Made by a program: the position numbers and the translations under genes
Notes under the pieces: model-generated
The model's input: only the letters and a program-made list of their open reading frames with translations
Database searches by the model: none
Told to the model about the DNA's origin: nothing
Source: Gemmatimonadota bacterium
GTDB lineage: Bacteria; Gemmatimonadota; Gemmatimonadetes; Longimicrobiales; Gaopeijiaceae
Direction: 5' to 3'
Length of the DNA: 54,258 nucleotides
Assembly: GCA_007124095.1 (NCBI GenBank)
Contig: SLFU01000155.1
Location: 1 to 54,258, forward strand
Shown here: piece by piece, positions 18,545 through 27,324 of the stretch
Position numbering within the stretch: position 1 is the first letter of the stretch
How the letters are laid out: each line of letters begins with the position of its first letter

Positions 18545-19249
18545 TCAGCGCACGAACTCGGGCGGGATGCTCTCCGAGGCCGCTCGCACTGTCCGACCGA
18601 ACACGTCCCCAAACGCCACCGAGGTGCGATCCATCACGTTGTCAATCGACACCGCTCGACCCAGGAGATGTTCGAGGGAGGTCACCCGCTGGTCTGCGAG
18701 CCCGCAGGGTACGATCGCCCGGAAGAAACTGAGATCTGGGGCTACGTTGAGGGCGAATCCGTGGGAGGTGATCCATCCGGAGGACACCCGGATCCCGATC
18801 GCCGCCACTTTTCCCTCCTCCGTCCACACTCCGGTCCGTCCCTCGGTGCGGCGGCCCTCCACCCCGTAGCCGGACACCACCCGGAGGAGCACTTCCTCGA
18901 GGTCTCTCAGGTACTGGTGGAGGTCCTGTCGGTCGGGTTTGAGGTCCAGGATCGGGTAGCCGATGAGCTGGCCGGGACCGTGGTAGGTCACGTCCCCTCC
19001 CCGGCCAGATCGAACCAACGCCACCCCCATTCGCTCTCGGGTCGCAGCGTCGGCGAGAACGTGCTCGACCTTCGCCCCCGATCCCATGGTGATGACGTGC
19101 GGGTGCTCCAGAAAGAGCAATTGATCGGGGATCACCCCATCTCGCCGTCGGGCGATCAAAGCCTCCTGTAGCTCGACGGCTCGATCGTAGCGCACGCGCC
19201 CCAGCCGCCGCACCTCTATGTCCAATGGGGCGCGGTCTGTTTCGGCCAT
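18545..19249 (-). CDS. lipB: Octanoyl-[acyl-carrier-protein]:protein N-octanoyltransferase
   Basis: This enzyme moves octanoyl from ACP to lipoyl domains, the first step of lipoylation. From the ATG at 19249 it has 234 residues. Motifs are FLEHPHVITMGSGAK, GGDVTYHGPGQLIGYPILDL, the catalytic Lys in EEGKVAAIGIRVSSGWITSH, and the catalytic Cys in AIVPCGLADQRVTSLEHLLG. The chosen start follows a GGGGAAGG ribosome binding site; an earlier in-frame start at 19315 would overlap the sucB stop. It is the last gene of the long minus-strand run, directly after sucB, whose lipoyl domain is a substrate. lipA is not in the window. Confidence 0.94.
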   Translation of the reverse strand: MAETDRAPLDIEVRRLGRVRYDRAVELQEALIARRRDGVIPDQLLFLEHPHVITMGSGAKVEHVLADAATRERMGVALVRSGRGGDVTYHGPGQLIGYPILDLKPDRQDLHQYLRDLEEVLLRVVSGYGVEGRRTEGRTGVWTEEGKVAAIGIRVSSGWITSHGFALNVAPDLSFFRAIVPCGLADQRVTSLEHLLGRAVSIDNVMDRTSVAFGDVFGRTVRAASESIPPEFVR

Positions 19250-19311
19250 TCGCCTTCCCCCTGCGCCCGTTAAGCAAACCGGGTCGCCCAACCACGCGGA
19301 CCCCGCTCGCG

Positions 19312-20697
19312 TCACGCGTCGTCCGGAAAATCCTCCAACAGTTCCTTCAGTCGCGCCAGGAAGCGCGCGGAATCGGCCCCGTCCACGATCCGGTGGTCGT
19401 AGCCGAGCGAAAAGATCGACCGCTTTCGAATCGCGATCGCGTCCTGGCCCGTCACCGGATCCTCCACCGCCACGACCCGCTTCTCAATCGCCCCCGTCCC
19501 CAGAATTCCCGACGTTCCCTTCGGGATGATCGGGAGCCCGACCATGGTCCCGAGCACCCCCGGGTTCGTGATCGCGAAGGTGCCTCCCTGGATTTCGGCC
19601 GGTCCGAGTTTGCGTTCCCGGGCACGCTCGGCGAGGTCGACGATAGCTTTCGCGATCCCCACCAGCGAAAGGTGGTCTGCGTCGCGGATGACCGGGACGA
19701 TGAGCCCCGGATCCAGATCGACCGCGATCCCGACATTCACATTCCCGCGGTAAATGATGTTGTTCCCGGACGCGGTTGCGTTCAGCATCGGGAACTCCCG
19801 AAGCACCCGGGACACGGCCCACACCACGAACGCGGTAAAGCTGACCCGGGCTCCCCGCGAAGCCCACTTCTCCTTGTTGCTACGGCGGAGGTGGTCCACC
19901 CGTGTGAAGTCGATCTCGATGAAGGAGTGGACGTGGGGAGCCACCCGCTTGGCCAGGACCATGTGCTCCGCCGTCAGGCGGCGCACCTTGTCCATCGTCT
20001 TGACCTCATCCGCATCCCGCACCGGAAATTCGGGGTTCTGCACCTCCCCGTAGAAGGTGGACCAGAGTTCCGATGGTGCGTGGGCCGCCGCCCGTTTTGG
20101 TTGGGGCGCGGGCGGCTGAGGATCCGGGGTGGCCTCGGACCGTTCCCGGGCCGGCTCCTCCTGCGCCACCTCCTCCTTCTCGCTCTCCAGGTAGTCGAGC
20201 ACGTCCTGCTTGGTGACCCGACCGGCATGGCCCGTCCCGGCCACGAGGGCCAGATCCACACCGTGCTCTTCAGCCATGCGCCGCACTACCGGGGTCGAAC
20301 GCTGCTTGAGCCTCTCCTCCTCGGACAGCCCCTCTTCGTCGTCGTCGGACGGCTTGGACTCGGACCGGGTCTCTTCGGCCGCAGGGGCCGCCTCGTCTTC
20401 GGCGACCTCGGCAGCCTCCCCTTCCCCATCCCTCGATGGCTCGGGCGCTGCGCCGCCTTCGGTGTCGAGGAAGGCGACGATCGTGCCGACCTCCACCGTC
20501 TCCCCTTCCTCGACGGCGATCTCCACGAGGGTGCCGGCCTGGGGCGCCGGAATTTCGGCGTCCACCTTGTCCGTGGAGATCTCCAGGATGGGCTCGTCCC
20601 GCTCGACGGCATCACCGACGTTCTTGAGCCACTTGGACACCGTTCCCTCGACGATGGATTCTCCCATCTGAGGCATGGGAACTTCGATTCGAGCCAC
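19312..20697 (-). CDS. sucB: 2-oxo acid dehydrogenase E2 (dihydrolipoamide acyltransferase), probably 2-oxoglutarate type
   Basis: This is the acyltransferase core of a 2-oxo acid dehydrogenase complex. The protein has 461 residues. The N-terminal lipoyl domain carries the modified Lys in ISTDKVDAEIPAP (K44). An acidic, Ala/Glu-rich linker follows (about 80-130), then an E3-binding domain (STPVVRRMAEEHGVDLALV to VTKQDVLDYL), a Pro/Ala linker, and the catalytic domain ending near SLGYDHRIVDGADSARFL with the DHRxxDG active site. Motif details fit the SucB or branched-chain class; the exact substrate is not certain. No E1 or E3 gene is adjacent. It lies 62 bases before lipB. Confidence 0.88.
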   Translation of the reverse strand: MARIEVPMPQMGESIVEGTVSKWLKNVGDAVERDEPILEISTDKVDAEIPAPQAGTLVEIAVEEGETVEVGTIVAFLDTEGGAAPEPSRDGEGEAAEVAEDEAAPAAEETRSESKPSDDDEEGLSEEERLKQRSTPVVRRMAEEHGVDLALVAGTGHAGRVTKQDVLDYLESEKEEVAQEEPARERSEATPDPQPPAPQPKRAAAHAPSELWSTFYGEVQNPEFPVRDADEVKTMDKVRRLTAEHMVLAKRVAPHVHSFIEIDFTRVDHLRRSNKEKWASRGARVSFTAFVVWAVSRVLREFPMLNATASGNNIIYRGNVNVGIAVDLDPGLIVPVIRDADHLSLVGIAKAIVDLAERARERKLGPAEIQGGTFAITNPGVLGTMVGLPIIPKGTSGILGTGAIEKRVVAVEDPVTGQDAIAIRKRSIFSLGYDHRIVDGADSARFLARLKELLEDFPDDA

Positions 20698-20842
20698 GTT
20701 CGGTTTCTCCGTAGTCCGTTTGGGAGGGCTTGGATTACACGAGCGATCGGGTATCGACCCTCAGTTTAACCGCGGGTCGTTGCTTGGCAAGGTGATCGGG
20801 AAAACCCGGGAAGGCGGGTCACCGGCGCGGCGAAGTGTATGG

Positions 20843-21223
20843 TCACGGGTCTGGAAGCGGCGCCGGATCGGCGGGCTGCGCAGGGGCAGCCGGCTGTTCT
20901 CCGGTAGGCGCCTCGGCTCCAGGCAAGACCGGGGAAGGCGCCTGCGGGGCCTGCTGGAAGTCCTGCTGGAGGATCGACCCCGGCTGCTGAGCTCTCGAGG
21001 AGACGATCGCCAGAATCAGGGAGAGGACCATGAAGGCCGCCCCGGCGCTCCACGTGGCGCGGGTCAGGAACGTCGTCGCCTGACGTCCGCCGAGCACTCC
21101 CTCGGTTGCCGTAACACCACCACCCATCGCGGCGAGACCTCCCCCCTTCCCCGCCTGGAGAAGGATGATGACGGTGAGGAAGATCCCGTCGAGAACCAGA
21201 AGGGTCAGGAGAAATCCGTACAT
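20843..21223 (-). CDS. secG: Preprotein translocase subunit SecG
   Basis: This small membrane subunit of the Sec translocon has 126 residues. It begins MYGFLLTLLVLDGIFLTVII, followed by the SecG hallmark LLQAGKGGGLAAMGGG and the phase-variable-like linker GVLGGRQATTFLTRATW, then a second membrane helix. About 45 residues of Pro/Ala/Gln-rich tail follow (from QQPGSILQQ), an extension seen in some phyla. The start at 21223 was chosen because translation upstream of it is unlike SecG. It follows tpiA by 67 bases, and the pgk-tpiA-secG order is common in bacteria. Confidence 0.93.
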   Translation of the reverse strand: MYGFLLTLLVLDGIFLTVIILLQAGKGGGLAAMGGGVTATEGVLGGRQATTFLTRATWSAGAAFMVLSLILAIVSSRAQQPGSILQQDFQQAPQAPSPVLPGAEAPTGEQPAAPAQPADPAPLPDP

Positions 21224-21290
21224 TGGTCCCGTGTGTGGTGTTGGGGTTCCCGCGTAGCCGAGAAAAAGGTCACCGCGCCAGCGAGGAGTG

Positions 21291-22055
21291 TCAACCGGCG
21301 GAAGCCGCGATCCGGCCGAACGACTCCGGATCCAGGGAGGCTCCTCCGACAAGCACGCCGTTCACATCCGGACTCGATAGGATATCTCCCGAGTTCTTCG
21401 GATTCACGGACCCTCCATACAAGATGGGGATCGCTCCGGCGGCACCACTCCCCACCCTTTCGCTCAGCCGGGCACGCAGAAGGCCGTGGGCCTCCGAAGC
21501 GTCATCGGGTGTCGCAGTCTCCCCCGTCCCAATCGCCCACACCGGCTCATAGGCCAGCAGGAGCGGGTCGCCACTCGCAATCCCCTCCCTTAGGTCCCGG
21601 GCGGCCAGGACCGCATCCAACTGCCGAATGAGAACCTCCTCGAGTCGCCCAGCCTTCCGCTCCTCCAGCGTTTCTCCCACGCAGAGGATCGGGAGGAGCC
21701 CCGCTCGTCGGGCCGCTCTCACCTTTCCTGAGGTGTCGCCGTCCGATTCCCCGAAGAGCTGTCTCCGCTCGGAGTGTCCCACGAGGGCGTACCGGGCCCC
21801 GGCCTCCACAGCCATTTCGGCCGAGATTTCCCCCGTGAAGGCACCCGACGCCTCTGGGTGGATATGTTGGGCCCCAAGCGCGATCGTGCCTTCTCCCTCC
21901 AGGGCCGCCCGCGCTGCGGCAAGCGAGACAGCCGGAGGGAAGATGACCAGCGTCACCTCGTTCGGGCCCTCGGAATCCCTAAAGCTCTCGAAGAACCGAG
22001 TCGCGTCACCCGGACCCATGTGCATCTTCCAGTTCCCCGCCACGACCGGCTTCAT
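21291..22055 (-). CDS. tpiA: Triosephosphate isomerase
   Basis: This TIM-barrel enzyme interconverts dihydroxyacetone phosphate and glyceraldehyde 3-phosphate. The protein has 254 residues. Active-site residues are visible: Asn and Lys in VVAGNWKMHMG, His in LVGHSERRQLFGE, and Glu in LAYEPVWAIGTGETATP (the last part being the phosphate-gripping loop). ILYGGSVNPKNSG and GVLVGGASLDPESF complete the phosphate site. It lies 37 bases after pgk. Confidence 0.98.
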   Translation of the reverse strand: MKPVVAGNWKMHMGPGDATRFFESFRDSEGPNEVTLVIFPPAVSLAAARAALEGEGTIALGAQHIHPEASGAFTGEISAEMAVEAGARYALVGHSERRQLFGESDGDTSGKVRAARRAGLLPILCVGETLEERKAGRLEEVLIRQLDAVLAARDLREGIASGDPLLLAYEPVWAIGTGETATPDDASEAHGLLRARLSERVGSGAAGAIPILYGGSVNPKNSGDILSSPDVNGVLVGGASLDPESFGRIAASAG

Positions 22056-22092
22056 AGTCCCTTTCCTCTTCCTATGGGCCCCGTCCCAGGCC

Positions 22093-23322
22093 TCACCGGG
22101 AGGCCATCTCCACCGTCTCCAAGACCGTCACGCCGGGAAGCTCGTTTCCGGCAAGCAGGTCCAAGGACGCCCCCCCTCCCGTGGAAACGTGTGTCATCCG
22201 CCCGGAAACCCCCGCGGCGGCGGCGGCGGCCGCGGAGTCGCCTCCGCCGACCACCACCGGAACCCCGGCGTCGGCTTGGTCCGCGAGGACGCGTGCCAGA
22301 TGGAACGTCCCCTCCCGGAACGGCTCCAGCTCGAAGACGCCCATCGGACCATTCCAGAGCACGGTCCCTGCATTCAGAACCTCTCGGGAGAAGATCTCTC
22401 TGGACCGCGGGCCGATGTCGCCAATTCGGTCCGCCGGACCGACCGCCTCCCGATCGCAGTCTCGTACCTGGGCGTCCGCCGAGATCTCTTCCGCGACGAC
22501 GCAGTCCACCGGTAAGAGAATGGTCTCTCCCCCGGACTCCAGGAGCTCGGCCGCCATCGCCACCCGGTCCTCCTCCAGGAGGGACTCGCCAGTCTCCAGG
22601 CCGAGCGCTCGAAAGAACGTATTCGCCATCGCACCCCCGATGATCAACCGGTCCACACGCGGAAGGATCGCGCGGATGAGGTCGATCTTCCCGGAAATCT
22701 TCGCACCGCCGAGGATGGCCACGAAGGGGCGTTCCGGATCGGCAAGACACTCGCGCAGGAATCGCAACTCCCGGGCCATGAGGAGCCCGGCCACCGCCGG
22801 GCCGCCTCTTTCCCGGATTATCCGCGCCGCGCCGACATTGGACGCGTGGGCCCGATGCGCAGTACCGAACGCTTCGCCCACGAATCCCTCCGCGAGGGAC
22901 GCGAGCGCCTCCGCGAACTGAGGGTCGTTCTCGGTCTCACCGGGGTGGAACCGGATGTTCTCCATGAGGGCGATCCGCCCGGGCTCGATGCTACCCACCC
23001 GGTCCTCCAGCTCCCGGCTCCCGGGAGGATCCGTCAGCAGAGGAACCTCGTATCCGATTCGCCGAGAGAGCTCTCGCGCGACCGAGGCAAGGGACGAGGA
23101 AGGATCCCACTTTCCCTTCGGGCGCCCCAGATGCGAGACCAGGACCGCCGAAGCCCCCGCTTCGCGCAGTCGTTCGAGGGTCGGGAGCGTCGCGTCGATC
23201 CGGGTCGCGGCCGAGACCTCGCCCTCGGGATCGAGGGGGACATTGTAGTCCACCCGGGCCAGAAATCGCCGACCCTCGAGTTCTCCGTCTTTCAGGTCGG
23301 AAAGGGTGCGAGTTCTTGCCAT
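22093..23322 (-). CDS. pgk: Phosphoglycerate kinase
   Basis: This enzyme makes ATP from 1,3-bisphosphoglycerate. From the ATG at 23322 it has 409 residues. Family motifs are RRFLARVDYNVPLD, VLVSHLGRPKGK, MENIRFHPGETEND, FVAILGGAKISGKIDLIRAI, VLWNGPMGVFELEPFREGT and VVGGGDSAAAAAAAGVSGRM, followed by HVSTGGGASLDLLAG. In the motif after the lipid-like loop, FGTAHRAHAS matches the substrate-binding His/Arg region. The open frame runs 21 codons further upstream, overlapping gap, but this part is not conserved. It follows gap by 7 bases. Confidence 0.98.
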   Translation of the reverse strand: MARTRTLSDLKDGELEGRRFLARVDYNVPLDPEGEVSAATRIDATLPTLERLREAGASAVLVSHLGRPKGKWDPSSSLASVARELSRRIGYEVPLLTDPPGSRELEDRVGSIEPGRIALMENIRFHPGETENDPQFAEALASLAEGFVGEAFGTAHRAHASNVGAARIIRERGGPAVAGLLMARELRFLRECLADPERPFVAILGGAKISGKIDLIRAILPRVDRLIIGGAMANTFFRALGLETGESLLEEDRVAMAAELLESGGETILLPVDCVVAEEISADAQVRDCDREAVGPADRIGDIGPRSREIFSREVLNAGTVLWNGPMGVFELEPFREGTFHLARVLADQADAGVPVVVGGGDSAAAAAAAGVSGRMTHVSTGGGASLDLLAGNELPGVTVLETVEMASR

Positions 23323-23329
23323 CCGGCCG

Positions 23330-24358
23330 TCAGCTCCGAGCCGGGGAGGGAAGGCGCTCCCCCACATGCCGAACCATGTCGACAACCCGCGAGGAGTACC
23401 CCCACTCGTTGTCGTACCAAGAGAGGACCTTCACCAGCCGTCCCTCGATCACGGCCGTCGACTGGAGGTCCACCACCGAGGAGTTGGCATTCCCGTTGTA
23501 GTCCACCGAAACGAGTGGCTCGTCGGACACGCCCAGGATCCCCTTCAACCGTCCCTCGGCCAACTTCTTGAAGGCTCCGTTTAGTTCCTCTACCGTGACC
23601 TCTCTCTCCAACTCGGCGGTTAGATCGACGAGGGAGACATTCGGGGTCGGTACGCGGATCGCCATTCCGTCGAGCTTTCCCTTCACTTCGGGGATCACAA
23701 GCGCCGTTGCACGGGCGGCCCCGGTCGTGGTGGGGATCATCGAGACGGCGCCAGCGCGAGCACGACGCAGGTCCTTGTGGGGGGAGTCCAGCATTGCCTG
23801 GTCGTTCGTGTAAGAATGGATCGTGGTCATCAGGCCGCGAACGAATCCGAACTGCTCGAGCAGAACCTTCACCACCGGCGCAAGGCAGTTGGTCGTGCAC
23901 GAGGCATTCGAGATGACGTCATGTTGATCCGGATCGTACTGATCCTCGTTTACCCCGAGCACGATCGTCACATCCTCGCCCTTCCCGGGAGCGGAGATGA
24001 TTACCTTGCGGGCGCCGGCCTCCAGGTGCTTGGCCGCGGCCTCCCGGGCCGTGAACCGCCCGGAAGATTCCACAACGATGTCCACGTCGAGCTCCCCCCA
24101 GGGCAACCTGGCCGGATCGGATTCGCTGAAGACCCGCAGGTCGTTGCCGTCGACCCTGAGACCGGTGCCGGTGACTTCAACCGCACCTGGATACGCCCCG
24201 TGGACGGAGTCGTACTTGAGGAGATGAGCGAGGGTCTGACTGTCCGTGAGGTCGTTGACCGCCACGAAGTCCAGATCTTCCCTTCCGGATTCCTTCGCCG
24301 CGCGAAGGACCAGGCGGCCAATCCGACCGAATCCGTTGATAGCTACTCGAATGGACAT
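23330..24358 (-). CDS. gap: Glyceraldehyde-3-phosphate dehydrogenase (type I)
   Basis: This enzyme oxidises glyceraldehyde 3-phosphate with NAD and phosphate. The protein has 342 residues. The NAD site [14 protein letters not shown] is at the start, and the catalytic Cys is in [23 protein letters not shown] and [20 protein letters not shown] form the phosphate sites, and [16 protein letters not shown] is the C-terminal signature. It begins a gap-pgk-tpiA-secG block and starts 27 bases after comF, so it may be read from the long upstream transcript; a separate promoter was not found in so short a gap. Confidence 0.98.
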   Translation of the reverse strand: MSIRVAINGFGRIGRLVLRAAKESGREDLDFVAVNDLTDSQTLAHLLKYDSVHGAYPGAVEVTGTGLRVDGNDLRVFSESDPARLPWGELDVDIVVESSGRFTAREAAAKHLEAGARKVIISAPGKGEDVTIVLGVNEDQYDPDQHDVISNASCTTNCLAPVVKVLLEQFGFVRGLMTTIHSYTNDQAMLDSPHKDLRRARAGAVSMIPTTTGAARATALVIPEVKGKLDGMAIRVPTPNVSLVDLTAELEREVTVEELNGAFKKLAEGRLKGILGVSDEPLVSVDYNGNANSSVVDLQSTAVIEGRLVKVLSWYDNEWGYSSRVVDMVRHVGERLPSPARS

Positions 24359-24385
24359 GATATATGGATCTCCTGATGGGGGTTG

Positions 24386-25219
24386 TCAGCCCGATTTCAT
24401 TTCGGCGGCTCCCCAGTCCGGAAGGGACCGGGCGAAGGTGAGCACGGCCACCTCCCTCGCACCGCCCCCTTCGAGGACCGTGGATGCAGCCACAGCGGTC
24501 GCCCCGGTCGTAAGAACATCGTCAATCAGAACGACGCGCCGCTCACGGAGCTCGGAAGCCGCGCCATCCGCGAGCGAGAAGGCATTGGAGACGTTAGCCC
24601 GCCGGTCTCCGGGGTGCAAGGAGACCTGACTTCCGCCCCCGTCCCTGCGGAGGAGGCTATCCAGGACGGGGGCTCCGGTTTCATTCGACACCGCGGCAGC
24701 CAGCACCCTGGCCTGATTGTAGCCCCGGACCCGAAGCCGCTCAGCGGTGGTGGGGACAGGCACGACCACCGCCCCGTCCGACCACCACGCACCGGGTACT
24801 CCGGCACGGACCATCCGTGCCCCCATCTCGGTCCCGAGGCCCGGCCAACCTCCGTACTTGAAGCTGTGTACAAGCTTGTCGGCAGGATCCGCGAGGACGA
24901 CCGCCGAGCGCGCGAGTCGGATCACCGCGGGCCACTCCGCGCACTCCGGACACGGTCGGCTCTCCGGCAGCCCCGTCCCGCGGGGAGCGTGACAGCGCGA
25001 ACACCGTGGATGGGGAGGAGACTTGAGGCGAGTCGCGCAACGCGGACAGATCCATGGGACCTCGGAATCCGTTCGCGCCGGGAGCTCCTCTCCGCACGCC
25101 ACGCAAGCGGGCGGAAGGATGAAGTTGAGCAGGCGCCGGCCAAATCGGCGGCCCCACCTACCGTCCCTTATCAGGTCCCGGTGCATAAGCTCATGACATG
25201 ACGTGACATGCGCCCTCAC
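24386..25219 (-). CDS. ComF family phosphoribosyltransferase-like protein
   Basis: ComF-family proteins are linked to DNA uptake and nucleotide salvage; the role here is not shown by context. The protein has up to 277 residues. An N-terminal zinc-finger-like part has CVACGEEL, CPRCATRL, CSRCHAPRG and CPECAEW. The C-terminal phosphoribosyltransferase domain has RVRGYNQARVLA and the PRPP loop VVLIDDVLTTGATAVAAS. The GTG at 25219 overlaps the aroE stop (GTGA), a pattern used at many junctions here. An ATG at 25186 is an alternative. Confidence 0.9.
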   Translation of the reverse strand: MRAHVTSCHELMHRDLIRDGRWGRRFGRRLLNFILPPACVACGEELPARTDSEVPWICPRCATRLKSPPHPRCSRCHAPRGTGLPESRPCPECAEWPAVIRLARSAVVLADPADKLVHSFKYGGWPGLGTEMGARMVRAGVPGAWWSDGAVVVPVPTTAERLRVRGYNQARVLAAAVSNETGAPVLDSLLRRDGGGSQVSLHPGDRRANVSNAFSLADGAASELRERRVVLIDDVLTTGATAVAASTVLEGGGAREVAVLTFARSLPDWGAAEMKSG

Positions 25220-26076
25220 TCCTCATGCAGGGGCTCGGGAGTCGCGTCCCTCCGCACTTCCTCCAGGGCATCCCTCATCACGGGTAGGGGTGGCGCCCGG
25301 TCCCACCAACGCTGGAAGGCCTCGGCGCCCTGCCTGACCAGCATCTCCCCGCCATCCGCCGCCGGCATCCCCAGCTCGCGGGCACGGCGGACCAGTCGGG
25401 TCTCCGTGGGCCGGTACACCAGATCCAGGACCGGGGCCGGCTCCCTGAGGACCTCGAGCTCAATCGGGAGGGGGTCGGCGTCTGCGAGCCCGAGCGAAGT
25501 CGAGTTTACCACCAGCTCGAAGGGGACTTCGGTGACGGATTCGAGCGACGCCGCCGTCCGTGCCCGACCGGCTCCGAGCGCCTCGACGAGCATCTCCGCC
25601 TTTGCCAGGGTCCGATTCCAGACCACGACCTCATCCACCTCATCCTCGAGGAGCCCGATGAGAGCGGCGCGGGCCGCTCCCCCGGCGCCGAGCAGCAGTA
25701 CCTTCCGTCCGGAGGCCGGCTCGCCCAGAAGGGTCTCCACCGCACCCCGAAAGCCCTGGACATCCGTGTTGTCCCCGCAGATTCGGCCACCATCGGACCA
25801 GAAGGTGTTGCACGCACCGGTAAGCCGCACCACGTCGGTCGGGTGATCTACGGTCCGGGCGGCCTCTTCCTTGTGCGGTAGCGTGACGTTCCCACCGCCT
25901 CCTGCCCGGGCGATTCCGCGAAGGAGACCCGCCACGTCGGACGCTTCGCAGCGGAGGGCCAGGTAGGCCCCATCCAGCCCCATGCTCTCGATGGCAGCAT
26001 TCTGGATTCGAGGAGAGAGGGAGTGGCCCACGGGGTTCCCGAGGAGAGCCAATAGGCGCGTGGCCGCTCCGATCAT
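25216..26076 (-). CDS. aroE: Shikimate dehydrogenase
   Basis: This enzyme reduces 3-dehydroshikimate to shikimate with NADPH in aromatic amino acid synthesis. From the ATG at 26076 it has 286 residues. The substrate site NPVGHSLSPRIQNAAIE is at the N-terminus, the catalytic Lys in GNVTLPHKEEAARTVD, and the catalytic-type Asp in GDNTDVQGFRGAVE. The nucleotide site VLLLGAGGAARAAL and the NRT of VVWNRTLAKAE favour NADPH. The stop overlaps comF, and the start overlaps the preceding phosphatase gene (ATGA). Confidence 0.96.
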   Translation of the reverse strand: MIGAATRLLALLGNPVGHSLSPRIQNAAIESMGLDGAYLALRCEASDVAGLLRGIARAGGGGNVTLPHKEEAARTVDHPTDVVRLTGACNTFWSDGGRICGDNTDVQGFRGAVETLLGEPASGRKVLLLGAGGAARAALIGLLEDEVDEVVVWNRTLAKAEMLVEALGAGRARTAASLESVTEVPFELVVNSTSLGLADADPLPIELEVLREPAPVLDLVYRPTETRLVRRARELGMPAADGGEMLVRQGAEAFQRWWDRAPPLPVMRDALEEVRRDATPEPLHEE

Positions 26077-26630
26077 GGGGACACCAACGGCTCCAGGCGA
26101 GCCAGGACCTTCTGAATGAGTGCCTCGAGCTGGCGGAAGGTGTCCTCGTAATCCGAGTCGTCCCCTCCGATCGGATCGGACACGCCCCGGCTGCGAACCA
26201 CTGCGGACGACGTTCCGGCTTCCGCCTCCCGAACGAAATCGGTGATCACCGAAACCTTGTGCTCCCCGCCGAGAATGGCGACCCCATCCAGGTGGCTCGG
26301 AGACATCGTCAGGATCAGATCCGCCCACTCGACCATCGCGGGTTCGAGTGGAGTGGCACGATGCCCCCTCAGCTCGAGCCCATGGCGATCCCCGGCCCGC
26401 ACCGATCCCCGACTGGCCGGCGCCCCCTTCGTCGCGGCGACGCCCGAGGATCGGACCTCGACATGGTCCCATCCGCGCTCGGCGAGACCGCGCCGGGCAA
26501 GGAGCTCCGCCAGAGGACTCCGGCAGGTGTTTCCCGTACAGACAAAGAGGAGGTGGAACGCTTCCCCTGGAGAGTCGGAATCCGACGCTCGGGGACGTGG
26601 GTCGTCGGTCGTGCGTTCGAGGTCATCCAT
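26073..26630 (-). CDS. Low-molecular-weight phosphatase, YwlE-like protein arginine phosphatase
   Basis: From the ATG at 26630 the protein has 185 residues. The phosphate loop is CTGNTCRSP near residue 31, and the acid loop is SDPIGGDDSDYEDTFRQLEA, with the catalytic Asp in DPIG. A Thr at the fifth loop position (CTGNT) is the residue that tunes the B. subtilis YwlE enzyme towards phosphoarginine instead of phosphotyrosine. About 25 polar residues precede the domain. It overlaps tsaC by 8 bases and aroE by 4. tsaC/sua5 next to ywlE-type genes is a common pairing. No McsB-type arginine kinase is in the window, so the substrate is inferred. Confidence 0.88.
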   Translation of the reverse strand: MDDLERTTDDPRPRASDSDSPGEAFHLLFVCTGNTCRSPLAELLARRGLAERGWDHVEVRSSGVAATKGAPASRGSVRAGDRHGLELRGHRATPLEPAMVEWADLILTMSPSHLDGVAILGGEHKVSVITDFVREAEAGTSSAVVRSRGVSDPIGGDDSDYEDTFRQLEALIQKVLARLEPLVSP

Positions 26631-27324
26631 GGAGGTGCGAAAGTACCTTTGCCACTTCCTCTGCGGAGACGGCGCCCACGCGGAGGAGTCGCGGTCGAGG
26701 GTCCGTGCAATCGATGACGGTCGACGGGTCCGAGGCCGGAAGGGGTCCCCCATCTGCAATCCAGAATCGATCAAGTCCGGGGCGCCCCTGCACCGCTCGC
26801 TCCACCTCCCGCGCCGATCGGGCCGGAGCTCCACCGGGCCGGTTTGCGCTGGTCGAAAGGAGAGGCGCATCCCAGACTTCGAGGAGCGCAGCCACGAACG
26901 GGTTCGAGCTCACCCGGACAGCCACCCCGCCAGAGGTGCTTCGAACCCCTGGAGGATAACGCCCTTCCGAGTCCGACAGGACCAGGGTCAAAGGGCCCGG
27001 CCAGAACGCACTGGCCAGCTCTCTAGCGGGGGCCGTCCACTGCAGGCCCGCGTCCCAGACACCACTCGCTCCGGCCAGATCCTTTCCTCCGCGGATTCCG
27101 GTATCCTTGTCCCCGTCCGGCAGCAGAACCAGGAAGGGCTTGTCGTCTCTTCTTCCCTTCAGCTTCCGGAGTGCGTCCGTACCATCCACGGTCGCCGCGG
27201 CGCCTAGACCATAGACCGTCTCCGTAGGATAGCCCAGGAGTCCTCCCCGCTCCAGATGCCTGGCGATGCGAGACAGGAGCTCCCGGTCAGCGGGATCGGC
27301 CCTCACGATCAGGAGCGGAATCAC
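26623..27324 (-). CDS. tsaC: Threonylcarbamoyl-AMP synthase (TsaC/Sua5/YrdC family)
   Basis: This enzyme makes threonylcarbamoyl-AMP from threonine, bicarbonate and ATP, the first step of the t6A37 tRNA modification. From the GTG at 27324 it has 233 residues. Motifs are GGLLGYPTETVYGLGAAAT, LRKLKGRRDDKPFLVLL, FWPGPLTLVL, VAVRVSSNPF and LLSTSANRPGGAPA. It is a short form without the extra Sua5 C-terminal domain. The GTG start overlaps the ispD stop (GTGA) and has a GGGAGG ribosome binding site 7 bases upstream. An ATG 15 bases earlier coincides with that site and is less likely. Confidence 0.95.
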   Translation of the reverse strand: MIPLLIVRADPADRELLSRIARHLERGGLLGYPTETVYGLGAAATVDGTDALRKLKGRRDDKPFLVLLPDGDKDTGIRGGKDLAGASGVWDAGLQWTAPARELASAFWPGPLTLVLSDSEGRYPPGVRSTSGGVAVRVSSNPFVAALLEVWDAPLLSTSANRPGGAPARSAREVERAVQGRPGLDRFWIADGGPLPASDPSTVIDCTDPRPRLLRVGAVSAEEVAKVLSHLHG

